The translations under genes and the position numbers were made by a program. From assembly GCA_945878775.1 (NCBI GenBank), contig CAMCUQ010000013.1:1-38983 (forward strand): a stretch of DNA of 38,983 bases, read 5' to 3'. Below the pieces are notes generated by a model that saw only the letters and a program-made list of their open reading frames with translations, made no database searches and was not told the DNA's origin. Below are positions 31,059-38,983 of the stretch, in pieces. The stretch's first letter is position 1. Each line of letters begins with the position of its first letter. The stretch is from Chthonomonas calidirosea (lineage in GTDB: Bacteria > Armatimonadota > Chthonomonadetes > Chthonomonadales > Chthonomonadaceae).

Positions 31059-32630
31059 ATGCTTTGTGAGTCTCATCTCCAGCACAATAATACCCTAGAA
31101 CCAAAGTCCCCTCCAAGACCAGATCGTATTGCCTTCTGGATGGGGGTGGCGACGCTGTGTTTGGTACTCATTACAGGTATTTTTCTGCATAGAACCGGAG
31201 TGGGAGGGTTGGACAACGACGCCTATAGCTACATTGGTGAGGCGCAGTGGGTTCTCCACAAGGGATTTACGGGTGAGGTGCGACCGCTCACTGGCAACGT
31301 TCCAAAACCTTTGCTTGTGCTGATCTACGGCGTATGTTGGCACATTGGTCAGCCCGGCGTGCTAATCACAATCCTTTGTGCTATGATTGCAGGCGCAGTT
31401 ATCTCACTTTTTGTACACATTGGGGCACTACTTTGCTCCCGCACAGCGGGAATTATTACGGCAATCCTTGGGTTGGTGGCATTCTCGACGCTAGAGGTGG
31501 CACTCACCGCAAACTCGGGACTGTTCCTCCTTCTATTCGCGCTTCTAGCACTGCATGAACTGCTTGCGCTTGAACCGGGCAGAAGGCGAGTGAGGCGGGT
31601 TTTGGTGGCACTCACCTTTGCTGGGTTATCGCGACCAGAGGGCTGGATTCTCTATTTACTTGCCACTCTCTTTTTACTTCGTAACGAGGTTCGTTCAGAG
31701 AAGGCAAGCAGAAGATACCTTGCGTTGCTTCTCCTCTGTGTGCCCTTTCTCTCTCCACTGCTGGATAGGCTTCTGTTTGGAGATTGGCTCTACGGTATTC
31801 ATTCATTCCAGTATTTCTCCACACGCTTTTTGGGGTTGATGGCACCGGCGTCCTGGCAAGGAGCGGATTGGGGGCGGTTTGGTGCGTCACTTCAGGGGAT
31901 GTTAGGAAACCCTATATCGACGTTCACACTGCTGTTTTTTGCATGCGTTGGAATCTGGTCGCTCTGGAAGAACTCACGCACTCGACTTGGTTTTTTACTG
32001 TTTCCCTTTAGTGCAATATTATTGTTTCATGCCCACACATTCCGTTACGGCTTTTTTGCGCCCCGATTTGTCGTCGTGCCTTGGGCAATATTGGTTTTGC
32101 TGAGCGGTGTCGGTTTGGCGGAGTTGGCAAAAGCACTTGCCATTTGGAGACACAAAACGCGCTCTTATCCCTTTGTTAAGCGACTGCTGCCAATGACTCT
32201 CTCGTTCGCGTTTTGCCTTTTAGGAGGGCTATGCACAATGGCGTTTTGGGCAAGGACAAGACGGGGTGTGGAGGTCATGCATATTTTCAATGCCTACACC
32301 ACAGAGATCGTCTTACACTGCAACGCCCCAAACCGTGATAACCTCCGTATTCTTGTCGATAATGCGTTCTACAACCCTGTACAGTTCCACCTCTCCAAGC
32401 CTCACACCGTTCTACATCGAACACTTGAAGAGTGGAATAGGGAGACCTCTCTTGACCAGTATGACATTATCTGTCCCGGAACAAGAAGCCCGCGTCTCGC
32501 CTCTCTCTTTGCCAAGATCGCACAAGAAGGATCACGTTGGCAAACCTACTCCTACTATCCCGCTCAACCACTCTACATCTTCGTCAAACGCTCCACTGCC
32601 TCCGCACATGTCGCTTTCACCAAAGAGTAA
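31059..32630 (+). CDS. GT-C type membrane glycosyltransferase (GT39/ArnT-like)
   Basis: 523 residues from ATG 31059, supported by AAGGA 8 nt upstream; the track's GTG at 31038 is less likely. About ten hydrophobic segments alternate with short charged loops. The first extracytoplasmic loop has VGGLDNDAYSYIGEAQW, the acidic motif typical of polyprenyl-phosphate-sugar-dependent GT-C enzymes. A soluble C-terminal region of about 120 residues follows (NAYTTEIVLHCNAPNRDNLR...). It would transfer a lipid-linked sugar to an acceptor at the outer face of the inner membrane; donor and acceptor are unknown. It lies upstream of the GTPase trio but is separated by 216 bp with a new promoter. Confidence 0.8.
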   Translation: MLCESHLQHNNTLEPKSPPRPDRIAFWMGVATLCLVLITGIFLHRTGVGGLDNDAYSYIGEAQWVLHKGFTGEVRPLTGNVPKPLLVLIYGVCWHIGQPGVLITILCAMIAGAVISLFVHIGALLCSRTAGIITAILGLVAFSTLEVALTANSGLFLLLFALLALHELLALEPGRRRVRRVLVALTFAGLSRPEGWILYLLATLFLLRNEVRSEKASRRYLALLLLCVPFLSPLLDRLLFGDWLYGIHSFQYFSTRFLGLMAPASWQGADWGRFGASLQGMLGNPISTFTLLFFACVGIWSLWKNSRTRLGFLLFPFSAILLFHAHTFRYGFFAPRFVVVPWAILVLLSGVGLAELAKALAIWRHKTRSYPFVKRLLPMTLSFAFCLLGGLCTMAFWARTRRGVEVMHIFNAYTTEIVLHCNAPNRDNLRILVDNAFYNPVQFHLSKPHTVLHRTLEEWNRETSLDQYDIICPGTRSPRLASLFAKIAQEGSRWQTYSYYPAQPLYIFVKRSTASAHVAFTKE

Positions 32631-32737
32631 TCCCTGAATTGACCTCTCCCTTTTGCTACAAGTCTCGCAAAGTAACAAAAAGAGCACGATCCATAACTCG
32701 ATAGTGTTATTTGTGCTATGAAACTGTGTATATGTTG

Positions 32738-32766
32738 TTGCAAAAATATGAATGGTTTGTTATACT
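32738..32766 (+). promoter_or_regulatory. Promoter of the GTPase/coiled-coil/propeller operon
   Basis: TTGCAA (32738-32743) and TATACT (32761-32766) are separated by exactly 17 bp. CTACT-TATG-AGTAG (32772-32785) forms a small inverted repeat at the likely transcription start, and the 9-bp word TAGTGTTAT occurs at 32702-32710 and 32783-32791, flanking the promoter. These could be regulator sites. Confidence 0.7.
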
Positions 32767-32846
32767 ATGTTCTACTTATGAGTAGTGTTATGCAGGATAG
32801 TTATTTTTCCTAATGAACTGTCTAACACGCTAGAGATGAGAGCATT

Positions 32847-34553
32847 ATGTCTACCTTACAGAACTCGCAGTCCGCTCGACTTAGCCCCGCATTCGATCCT
32901 ATCCGTCGGCAATATCTCTGTAGTTTTGCCCGTTGGATGCTCTTGTTTGCTTTGGTGTTAGGGGTCACGGGAGGGGTGGGTAGTGTGCGTATCGATCTCC
33001 AAGGCGTCGTTCATTACGAGCGTTCCTACTATCTCCTAGAGCACTGTCTCGCGGCATTTGTCTCTGCGGTGCTTGTTGTGGGTGGAATTCGGGTTCTCAT
33101 TTTCCCACTGCTGGAGATTTGGTATGATGCCACAGATGCCATACGCGACTGGATGGCGATAGGGATCGTGACAGGCTTATGTTATGGTGGGCTCATCTAT
33201 GCCTCGTTGACAATGGGGCGTCCCGGAGCCATCGATTTTGAAAGCTGGATGCACGAAAGGTTTGGGCTTGCCTGCTTTGCGTCTTTTGTGGGCATACTTC
33301 TCGCCCAGTATCGTGCTATTGCACCAGAGGGGCTACGTAGCCGAGGTTACGCTGCCCCTTTTTTGGTGTTACTTCAAGTGGTACTCATGGGGTGGAGCTT
33401 TTGGTACACGACTTGGGGGGTTCGGAATCTGCTCTTAGACCCTAGTGCGAGGCAAGTATGCCTTATCACTTGCATACTGGCTCTGTTTGTTGGTCTCTCT
33501 ATTCTTTTTGTCGCATACTCTCAAGAGAAAGACCTCTATCATGCTCAACGCGAGGGAAAGCCAGAGAGCGGAATAAGTAGCATCGATATGGTGATGCAAG
33601 TGACCATCATTGGAGGGAGGCACTCAGGGAAAACCTGTTGTTTGGCGGGGGCATACCAAGAATCGGTCGACGCTATCGCCTTTCCCAATATTCAGATCGA
33701 ATCGATGCTCGCTAGCGGAGTTCTGGGAGAGGCTGCAAGCCCACTCAAGACCCTTAAAGAGCTAGCAGACCAGATTTATACACCAAACGTGACGCCTAAT
33801 CTTCCTCCCGGAAGCGCTTCTTGTTCGCACCATGCATTCCGTCTGAAATATCGGAATACACCTGTTGCTGAGTTCAAGATATTGGACTATCCTGGCGAGA
33901 TCATTCGCGGGAATTGGCATGATCCCAAGGACATTGAAGACTTTAATAATCGTGTGCAGTATACCGATCTCCTGCTTCTTGTGGTGGATATGTCTGCGCT
34001 ACGGTTGCGGGAAGGGGCAAGCGATGCCAAGGAGATCATTACAAAATACCGGAACTATATGCAACAGATCGCCTTCAGGAATGGTAGCAGACGGATCGTC
34101 CCCGTCGCCTTAGTTTTGACGAAGGCAGATGAGTTTCGTGATGGCGAAGGGTTGGACACCGCTGCTATTGAGAGCACGCTACAGCTTTATGGCTTTGACC
34201 AGTTAGAAGAGTTATGGAAATCACTTGCCTATGAACCAGAGGGACCCAAATACTTCCAGTTTTCAACTTGGTACTCCTCCGCATTCACAGAGACGGAGCC
34301 TCGAACAATAAGGAGCGACGGAAAAGACCAGACGCTCTACTATCCGCTCTCAGGACTGAAGCCTACCAACTGCCTTGCGCCTATTTTCTGGCTCTGCTCT
34401 CAGGGGATGCGGTGGAACTATACGGTAGTAGGAAACCTTTGGGGCTGGATTTGGGGAGGCTCGAAGACAGACCGAGAGTTTCGTAAAGCGATGCTCTATA
34501 TGGAACAACGTGCCCAGAGGCATCGTGAAAGAGGTCTCTCATGGAAAAACTAA
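32847..34553 (+). CDS. Membrane-anchored P-loop GTPase (DO-GTPase2-like), first gene of a three-gene system
   Basis: 568 residues. Six hydrophobic segments fall at about 30-48, 66-86, 103-123, 139-155, 171-192 and 204-224. The cytoplasmic GTPase domain follows: Walker A GGRHSGKTC at 256-264, Walker B/switch ILDYPGE at 345-351, LLLLVVDMSALRL, and the guanine-specificity motif LVLTKADE at 423-429. The PGE rather than DxxG form and the general layout match the 'double-GTPase' families (DO-GTPase) found in bacterial conflict modules; that assignment is by eye. The stop overlaps the next gene by 13 nt. It may act as a nucleotide-dependent switch at the membrane for its two partners. No second GTPase domain is seen. 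Confidence 0.75.
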   Translation: MSTLQNSQSARLSPAFDPIRRQYLCSFARWMLLFALVLGVTGGVGSVRIDLQGVVHYERSYYLLEHCLAAFVSAVLVVGGIRVLIFPLLEIWYDATDAIRDWMAIGIVTGLCYGGLIYASLTMGRPGAIDFESWMHERFGLACFASFVGILLAQYRAIAPEGLRSRGYAAPFLVLLQVVLMGWSFWYTTWGVRNLLLDPSARQVCLITCILALFVGLSILFVAYSQEKDLYHAQREGKPESGISSIDMVMQVTIIGGRHSGKTCCLAGAYQESVDAIAFPNIQIESMLASGVLGEAASPLKTLKELADQIYTPNVTPNLPPGSASCSHHAFRLKYRNTPVAEFKILDYPGEIIRGNWHDPKDIEDFNNRVQYTDLLLLVVDMSALRLREGASDAKEIITKYRNYMQQIAFRNGSRRIVPVALVLTKADEFRDGEGLDTAAIESTLQLYGFDQLEELWKSLAYEPEGPKYFQFSTWYSSAFTETEPRTIRSDGKDQTLYYPLSGLKPTNCLAPIFWLCSQGMRWNYTVVGNLWGWIWGGSKTDREFRKAMLYMEQRAQRHRERGLSWKN

Positions 34554-36076
34554 CCTCCCCAAGTACGAAGTATGTGCTCCATTGGGCAGTATTTCAGCCA
34601 AATTGTGAGAAAGATAACCATTATGATCTCATAAGACCCCCTAATTGCTCTGGAACATTGATTACAGGAGTAAATCGTGTGAAGCGGCTGATCCATGAGG
34701 CTTCACTTCCTGATAGCCCTAAGACATACCTTGTTTGGTTTGATTATTCCTCCGACACCTATGTCCTTGCCCTTGTCTCACCTCATACAATAGCAGGGCG
34801 ACAACGTATCGAGAAGCGGTATGTATATTTGTTTTTGCCGAGGAAAATTATGAACGGCATTCTTGCTTTCAATCCATTAAATGCGGTGAAGTGGGGCTGG
34901 CTAGAGCAAGTAATCGAGTGCTATCATCGTGACCCAATGTATCACTCCATGAGTGTAGAGGTTACTAGTGGAATGCACTCACAACGAGAATCCGGTTACT
35001 CAGCCGACACAGATGCTGTTACTCCAGAGCCGGTTCAGGAGTGGAATGACACAAATCGCGAAAACCTCTTGGATTATGTGGAGGCGCAGGCACGGCTACA
35101 ACGGACGGTTACCTTTGCAACGTGGCTTCCCTCTTTGAAGTCTCCACCAAATGATCTCTTCTCTGTTATTCTCTCCCCCAAGACACCAGAACTGCCTACT
35201 AAATCAGACGCTCAAAACAGTGATGCTACGGCTTTAGCACTCAGCCTCGTCAATGATGTTGCCGGATTGACCTCCAGTCTTAAAGCACAAGCCAAGGAAC
35301 TACAGGCTGTACGAAGACAGGCAAGTCGACTCCACAAAACACTGAAGCGTACCACCACGTGGGAGCTAGATTCCCCCAGAACGTTCCAGATGAAGGAGGA
35401 TGCGCAAAAAGTACAGGTGAGCTTAGGTGAAGTTCTGAAGGCTCTGAGTGATGTGAACATTCTGACCTCACTTCAAGAGAATGCAACACGAATGTCGGAC
35501 GCGATTGTACAACTAGAAAAGCCTGCCAAGGCAGACCCTCTTGAACCAGACAAACCCCCTAGAATGAGGCGGTTCACTGTTCCACGAGAGAAAGTGAAAC
35601 GCATTCTTACCTATTCTGGCGTCATTGCAGGCATTATTGTGATATGTCTTTTGGCGTTCCTGGACAACACGAACCAGGCTACCACAGAGTTTGGTGATTC
35701 CGATCCTATTGCTGCAATTTTGCACCAGTCGGGCGCGATTGAAGCGGAAATTAAAGCCCAAATGGTTAATCGCGTGGCGAAACTATGGAAGAAGGAATCT
35801 CTATCCACTAATTCGCTTAGTGTGAGGCAGACGACTCTACAACGTATGGCAGTGCATGATGTGAGGCTGAAGTGTATCGAACAAAATGTATTACCCAAAG
35901 AGCAGGTCGATGCGGTGTTCGAGTGGAAGGAAAATGCTAACAAGCCGGACATGGGGTATCCAGACGTTTCGAAGCGTTTGAAATTAGTTGAGCGTGTCTA
36001 TGAGCTTGGTGCTACTGAACTGGGGAGATGGGGAAAGAAACAGAAAAATCGGGAGGCAGCAAATAAGGATGAATAG
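34541..36076 (+). CDS. Single-TM coiled-coil protein with possible GAP1-N-like N-terminus
   Basis: 511 residues. The N-terminal domain (about 1-145) reads YVLHWAVFQPNCEKDNHYDL..., then KTYLVWFDYSSDTYVLALVSPH and KRYVYLFLPRKIMNGI. This layout, strands followed by 'displays a voice to the phone'-like short conserved hydrophobic blocks, resembles the GTPase-associated protein N-domain (GAP1-N) that accompanies DO-GTPases; confidence in that is low. Residues about 225-330 are predicted coiled coil (SLKAQAKELQAVRRQASRL). One TM helix spans about 355-375 (GVIAGIIVICLLAFL), and a charged helical tail of about 130 residues follows. Start and end overlap both neighbours (13 nt and 8 nt), so the three proteins are probably made together and form a membrane complex. 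Confidence 0.7.
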   Translation: MEKLTSPSTKYVLHWAVFQPNCEKDNHYDLIRPPNCSGTLITGVNRVKRLIHEASLPDSPKTYLVWFDYSSDTYVLALVSPHTIAGRQRIEKRYVYLFLPRKIMNGILAFNPLNAVKWGWLEQVIECYHRDPMYHSMSVEVTSGMHSQRESGYSADTDAVTPEPVQEWNDTNRENLLDYVEAQARLQRTVTFATWLPSLKSPPNDLFSVILSPKTPELPTKSDAQNSDATALALSLVNDVAGLTSSLKAQAKELQAVRRQASRLHKTLKRTTTWELDSPRTFQMKEDAQKVQVSLGEVLKALSDVNILTSLQENATRMSDAIVQLEKPAKADPLEPDKPPRMRRFTVPREKVKRILTYSGVIAGIIVICLLAFLDNTNQATTEFGDSDPIAAILHQSGAIEAEIKAQMVNRVAKLWKKESLSTNSLSVRQTTLQRMAVHDVRLKCIEQNVLPKEQVDAVFEWKENANKPDMGYPDVSKRLKLVERVYELGATELGRWGKKQKNREAANKDE

Positions 36077-37196
36077 CAAGAGAATACTAAAGCTGTGGCT
36101 TGCAGTGTTGCCGATAGTTCTTAGTGCCGTAGCCGTAGCATACAACGGGAACACTTCCTACCAATCCTACTACCATCGCTATCTGGAGATCATTCCTCAA
36201 CACCTTGATAACAAGGGCAGAAATGGAGGGATGCAACGAAGCACCGTCAATGTCGCCTTTGTGAAAAATCAAAAAAGCACCCCTGAGTTAATCGCTCTTG
36301 GCGCGTCTCCATCGCTTCAGCAAGTCGAGGCAGGAGAGAAGGCATCTCCACAGGGAGACTTTACGGATATTGATATTCCTATGGAGAAAGTAGTGCATCG
36401 TGTTGATATTGTCTACGGTGGAGGGTGGGTGGCAGTCGCAAACGCTTTTGCGGGCGGTGATAAAATTAGACTCTATATGCGGGGTGCAGACAGTACTAGG
36501 TTCATTCCGAAAGGAGAGATTTCCCTCAAGGCGCAAGCGGTGTCATTGCGGTTTCATTGGTACAAAACCAACTGGGAACTCCTCGTAGGCACTAGCAATA
36601 ATGAGGTGTTCGCATACTCCATTATCAACGGTGTGCCGGTATTTCGTACCTTCCGAAAGCTACAAAGCTCCCCATCTGTGCTGACGTGTACCCAAGATAA
36701 CGCTTGGCTCATCGCAGGTTCCACAAATATTGAACTTGTCCCCATGGACGATTGGCAAAAGTCATACCCGATAGGATTGCCCTCTCCTGCAAGCGCGATT
36801 ACGGTTATAGACGACAGCCATTTTGTGGTGGGTCTTCTGAAAAACCTAGATGTTCTTGTGTTCTCAACAGGCATTCCAACACGACCTCCCATTCGACTCA
36901 CAGGTAATCCTGCCCGAGTCAATTGTTTGGTGTTTTGCAAAGGAACCAATTGCCTGATAGCAGGAGATGAGAGTGGGAACATGACCCTTTGGAAGTGGCA
37001 AAAAGAGGGACGTTTCAAGGTAGATGCGGTACAGGTAATAAAGGCGAAGCAACAGCCAGATGAGGGGCATGTGAATGGTATTGGGGCAATGGCGTTGAGT
37101 CTTGACCAAGAGCAGAAGTGGCTCGCCTCTGTGGGCATCCGTGGCGCACTCTATCTTTGGAATACGGAGAGCCTTTTGAGAGGGGCAAGGTTGTAG
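36069..37196 (+). CDS. Membrane-anchored WD40-like beta-propeller, third gene of the system
   Basis: 375 residues from ATG 36069; the track's earlier start lies inside the previous gene. GGGAGG is 12 nt upstream and the overlap with the previous gene is 8 nt. An N-terminal anchor (KLWLAVLPIVLSAVAVAY) is followed by about six or seven propeller blades: WVAVANAFAGGDKIRLYMRG, WELLVGTSNNEVFAYSI, AWLIAGSTNIELVPMD, HFVVGLLKNLDVLVFSTG, NCLIAGDESGNMTLWKWQ and KWLASVGIRGALYLWNTES. The last two are the clearest WD repeats. If the anchor is not cleaved, the propeller is extracytoplasmic. It probably senses a ligand or builds a protein platform with the other two products. No catalytic domain is visible. 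Confidence 0.75.
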   Translation: MNSKRILKLWLAVLPIVLSAVAVAYNGNTSYQSYYHRYLEIIPQHLDNKGRNGGMQRSTVNVAFVKNQKSTPELIALGASPSLQQVEAGEKASPQGDFTDIDIPMEKVVHRVDIVYGGGWVAVANAFAGGDKIRLYMRGADSTRFIPKGEISLKAQAVSLRFHWYKTNWELLVGTSNNEVFAYSIINGVPVFRTFRKLQSSPSVLTCTQDNAWLIAGSTNIELVPMDDWQKSYPIGLPSPASAITVIDDSHFVVGLLKNLDVLVFSTGIPTRPPIRLTGNPARVNCLVFCKGTNCLIAGDESGNMTLWKWQKEGRFKVDAVQVIKAKQQPDEGHVNGIGAMALSLDQEQKWLASVGIRGALYLWNTESLLRGARL

Positions 37197-37272
37197 TGGT
37201 GAGGTATTTTCGTCACAGGGAGGTTTTTGCACGGCTCCTGTAGAATCTGTTGCTTTAGAAGGGGATACATCC

Positions 37273-37497
37273 TTGCAAACCGACGATAGCCTTTTTGATT
37301 GCCCACCGGAAGCCAGACCACTCCGCCCGAAGCCAAAGATAAGGGTAGGGATGCGATGTGCAAAGTGTGAAAGCGAAGCCCTTGATGCGCTTCCCTATTT
37401 CTCTGTCGGCAGTGGAACTGCGGCGCGTGGTGTTGCCGATGATGTACTGTGCCGCCGGTGTGGACACACTGCTCCACCCGCGATGCGATCCCTATAG
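37273..37497 (+). CDS. Small zinc-ribbon protein
   Basis: 74 residues from a TTG start at 37273, with AAGGGG 8 nt upstream. Two CxxC knuckles, MRCAKC (Cys29, Cys32) and VLCRRC (Cys60, Cys63), are 27 residues apart, as in a zinc ribbon. The N-terminal 28 residues are proline- and charge-rich. No enzyme domain is present. It sits 76 bp after the propeller gene and 29 bp before the esterase, in the same direction, so it could belong to either unit. The function is unknown; zinc ribbons of this type often bind nucleic acid or proteins. Confidence 0.6.
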   Translation: MQTDDSLFDCPPEARPLRPKPKIRVGMRCAKCESEALDALPYFSVGSGTAARGVADDVLCRRCGHTAPPAMRSL

Positions 37498-37526
37498 CCT
37501 AAAATAGCCAAAGGAGAAGCGATACG

Positions 37527-38282
37527 ATGTTATCTGTCATGGGTTTGGTTTTGACCCTCGCCTTGCTAGGGACACCTGCAAATCAACAAGGGGTGCCTCC
37601 TGCTCAGGAGAGCATTCGGTTTGAAAAGGAGATCGTAAAAAAGATAAAGGTAGAGGGCAACTTTTTGCTTTATCTTCCCAAAGAATATGCCAAGAAGGGG
37701 CGCGAGCATTTCCCGCTGATCATTTTCCTGCATGGCTCTGGTGAACGTGGTAGCGATCTGGAATTGGTGAAGAAGCATGGACCTCCAAAACTGGTAGAAG
37801 CGGGCAAAGACTTTCCGTTTATTATATGTTCGCCTCAATGCCCAGAAGGGCAGGGGTGGTCGCTTGACATGCTTAATGGAATGCTAGATTATCTTTTGAA
37901 GAAGTATCGTGTAAATGCGGATCGCGTCTACCTTACCGGGTTGAGCATGGGAGGCTACGGAAGTTGGGCTTGGGTGGCACAAAACCCAGAACGCTTTGCC
38001 GCCGTTGCGCCGATATGCGGTGGTGGAGACCCCAAAACGGTAGGGAGTTTCAAGAAAATACCATTATGGGCATTCCATGGTATGAAGGACGGTGCTGTCC
38101 CTGTAGAGAGATCGATTCAGATGATCGACGCACTTAAAGCTGTGGGTGCGTCACCTAAACTAACTCTCTATCCCGAAGCAGGGCACGATTCGTGGACAGA
38201 GTCCTACAACAATCCAGAACTGTATGAGTGGTTTTTGAAACAGGTTCGTCCAAAGCCCATAGAGGGAACCGAACGACCCTAA
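37527..38282 (+). CDS. Secreted alpha/beta-hydrolase (esterase/predicted peptidase family)
   Basis: 251 residues with a signal peptide (MLSVMGLVLTLALLGTPAN). The oxyanion block is IIFLHGSGERG, the nucleophile elbow is LTGLSMGGYG (Ser140), the acid is in HGMKDGAVPVERS (Asp188), and the base is EAGHDSW (His220). The family covers feruloyl/acetylxylan esterases, PHB depolymerase-like enzymes and 'predicted peptidases'; a carboxylesterase is most likely. AAAGGAG is 11 nt before the ATG. The stop codon overlaps the convergent DUF2339-like stop by 4 nt, leaving no space for a terminator between them. Confidence 0.9.
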   Translation: MLSVMGLVLTLALLGTPANQQGVPPAQESIRFEKEIVKKIKVEGNFLLYLPKEYAKKGREHFPLIIFLHGSGERGSDLELVKKHGPPKLVEAGKDFPFIICSPQCPEGQGWSLDMLNGMLDYLLKKYRVNADRVYLTGLSMGGYGSWAWVAQNPERFAAVAPICGGGDPKTVGSFKKIPLWAFHGMKDGAVPVERSIQMIDALKAVGASPKLTLYPEAGHDSWTESYNNPELYEWFLKQVRPKPIEGTERP

Positions 38283-38848
38283 AGACCTGTAAGGGCTTCG
38301 CCGCGCATTTGGGTCTCGAAACGCGTGTAGAGTAGGCTTACCAGTAGAAGAATCACGCCTAGTGTAAAGAATGAGGCGATTCGATATACACCCTCCAGCC
38401 CGCTCAAGTCGAACACAAATACCTTCAACACAGAGAGGTAGAGCAACCCCATTGCGAAGAGGCGAACCTGTCTGTTTCGTTGTATGATGCCAAAACAGAC
38501 TCCTGTAACCGCGTAGACTGTCCAGAAGATGGACATCGCCAGTTGTGGCGCGTTGCCCCGACCACCAGCAGTCCAGTGGGTTTCTGCGTACTGCCACAGG
38601 TCACAACTCACAAATATCAATGTGAAACTATGCGCGATGAGGTACAAGCTCCATAGAACGCCTTGCTCGTTTGGTGAGGTTTCGTCGCGCTTTTTCCGAT
38701 AGGCGAAAGCACAAAGATAGGCGGAAGCGACGACGGATATGCCAGAGAGAAAACGCGGGTTCCAGAAAAGCGAGAAACTGACCGGAGACGCGGTAGCATC
38801 CAGCAGCAACGATTTCGTCGCAGTGAGAGTTAATAGAGGGTTGGTCAT
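38279..38848 (-). CDS. Short DUF2339-like membrane protein, possibly a truncated C-terminal remnant
   Basis: 189 residues with about five or six TM helices. The end LSVLKVFVFDLSGLEGVYRIASFFTLGVILLLVSLLYTRFE is the highly conserved C-terminus of DUF2339 membrane proteins, which are normally several hundred to over a thousand residues long. Here the frame is closed by a TGA at 38887-38885, no SD precedes the ATG at 38848, and a GC-rich inverted repeat and a new gene start follow immediately. Either this is a short stand-alone member or the 5' part was removed by an insertion. The convergent stop with the esterase is seen directly; the truncation is inference. Confidence 0.65.
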   Translation of the reverse strand: MTNPLLTLTATKSLLLDATASPVSFSLFWNPRFLSGISVVASAYLCAFAYRKKRDETSPNEQGVLWSLYLIAHSFTLIFVSCDLWQYAETHWTAGGRGNAPQLAMSIFWTVYAVTGVCFGIIQRNRQVRLFAMGLLYLSVLKVFVFDLSGLEGVYRIASFFTLGVILLLVSLLYTRFETQMRGEALTGL

Positions 38849-38858
38849 AAATGAATTT

Positions 38859-38886
38859 GACCGCGCAAGAGGAAACCTGCGCGGTC
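38859..38886. repeat. 9-bp GC-rich inverted repeat
   Basis: GACCGCGCA and TGCGCGGTC are perfectly complementary around a 10-nt loop. It sits between the DUF2339-like start and the rightward gene at 38934. It may be a terminator stem without U-run, or part of a mobile-element end. Confidence 0.5.
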
Positions 38887-38897
38887 ACCTCCGAATT

Positions 38898-38935
38898 ATA
38901 AAGTTGCGAAAATCCATAACCGGAGGCAACTTTAT
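38898..38935 (+). promoter_or_regulatory. Inverted repeat covering the ribosome-binding region of the right-edge gene
   Basis: ATAAAGTTGC (38898-38907) is a perfect complement of GCAACTTTAT (38926-38935). The second arm spans the end of the SD (GGAGG, 38922-38926) up to the first two bases of the ATG at 38934. A second pair, CCTCCG (38888-38893) and CGGAGG (38921-38926), could also cover the SD. The RNA fold would hide the start site. Confidence 0.55.
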
Positions 38936-38983
38936 GATACCCAAAGAATCTCTGTTGGTGTGCTTGGTCAAATTGGTCGACCA
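38934..38983 (+). CDS. Partial rightward gene, N-terminus only
   Basis: ATG at 38934 follows GGAGG by 7 nt and reads MIPKESLLVCLVKLVD... to the window end. Too little is visible to name a family. The sequestered ribosome-binding site and adjacent inverted repeats would fit an insertion-sequence transposase gene guarded against read-through translation, but this is only a suggestion. Confidence 0.5.
   Translation, partial: MIPKESLLVCLVKLVD

Noticed and set aside
36554-37138. Minus-strand 194-aa ORF opposite the propeller gene
   Set aside because: Antisense shadow; the plus-strand frame has WD-like repeats and a membrane anchor.

Overview
The window is bacterial DNA of roughly 50% GC. Most genes start with ATG behind a clear Shine-Dalgarno (SD) sequence, and several upstream regions carry sigma70-type -35/-10 boxes. 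The gene mix is rich in secreted carbohydrate- and peptide-active proteins: two DUF1080 domains in one protein, a sialate O-acetylesterase, a TAT-exported GFO/IDH/MocA oxidoreductase, a large secreted GH-like protein, an M14 carboxypeptidase and an M23-CAP fusion. Together with PhyH, SelB and an OGG1-type glycosylase this suggests a free-living heterotroph of the Armatimonadota/Planctomycetota/Acidobacteriota kind. Armatimonadota is my best guess, but no marker gene in the window proves it.

Left end (1-2114): the right-hand end of an integrated element. It holds a partial leftward gene under a near-consensus promoter with a perfect 14-bp operator-like palindrome in its spacer, a small NUMOD3/AT-hook protein, an unknown protein, and a DUF433 antitoxin/DUF5615 PIN-like toxin pair. 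A block of GTTTTGTC repeats (21-bp, then 9-bp periodicity) follows. The block ends at the 3' half of a tRNA-Val(GAC) gene with no 5' half, the usual mark of a tRNA-targeted attachment site.

2447-7565 (all leftward): sialate O-acetylesterase, CrcB fluoride channel, DUF190 PII-like partner, organophosphate-antiporter-type MFS and TetA-like MFS. 7792-11286 (rightward): a tightly coupled acid-sugar module of DUF1537 kinase, PdxA-family dehydrogenase and LarA-like DUF2088 protein, followed by a hairpin. 11440-14950 (rightward): tgt, a double-DUF1080 protein and an overlapping OGG1-type DNA glycosylase.

15020-30792 (leftward): TolB-like propeller, BlaI-type repressor without BlaR1, large secreted GH-like protein, ASCH protein, LolA-like exported protein with its own promoter and terminator, GFO/IDH/MocA oxidoreductase, SelB overlapping an Ntn asparaginase, M23-CAP fusion, M14 carboxypeptidase and a PhyH dioxygenase.

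30850-38983: a GT-C type membrane glycosyltransferase preceded by a tiny ORF, then a promoter (TTGCAA-17-TATACT) driving three overlapping genes: a six-TM P-loop GTPase, a single-TM coiled-coil protein and a membrane-anchored beta-propeller. This trio is the best candidate for an undescribed system; it resembles, by eye, GTPase/GTPase-associated-protein conflict modules. A zinc ribbon, an esterase, a short DUF2339-like protein and the first codons of a rightward gene whose ribosome-binding region lies in an inverted repeat finish the window.
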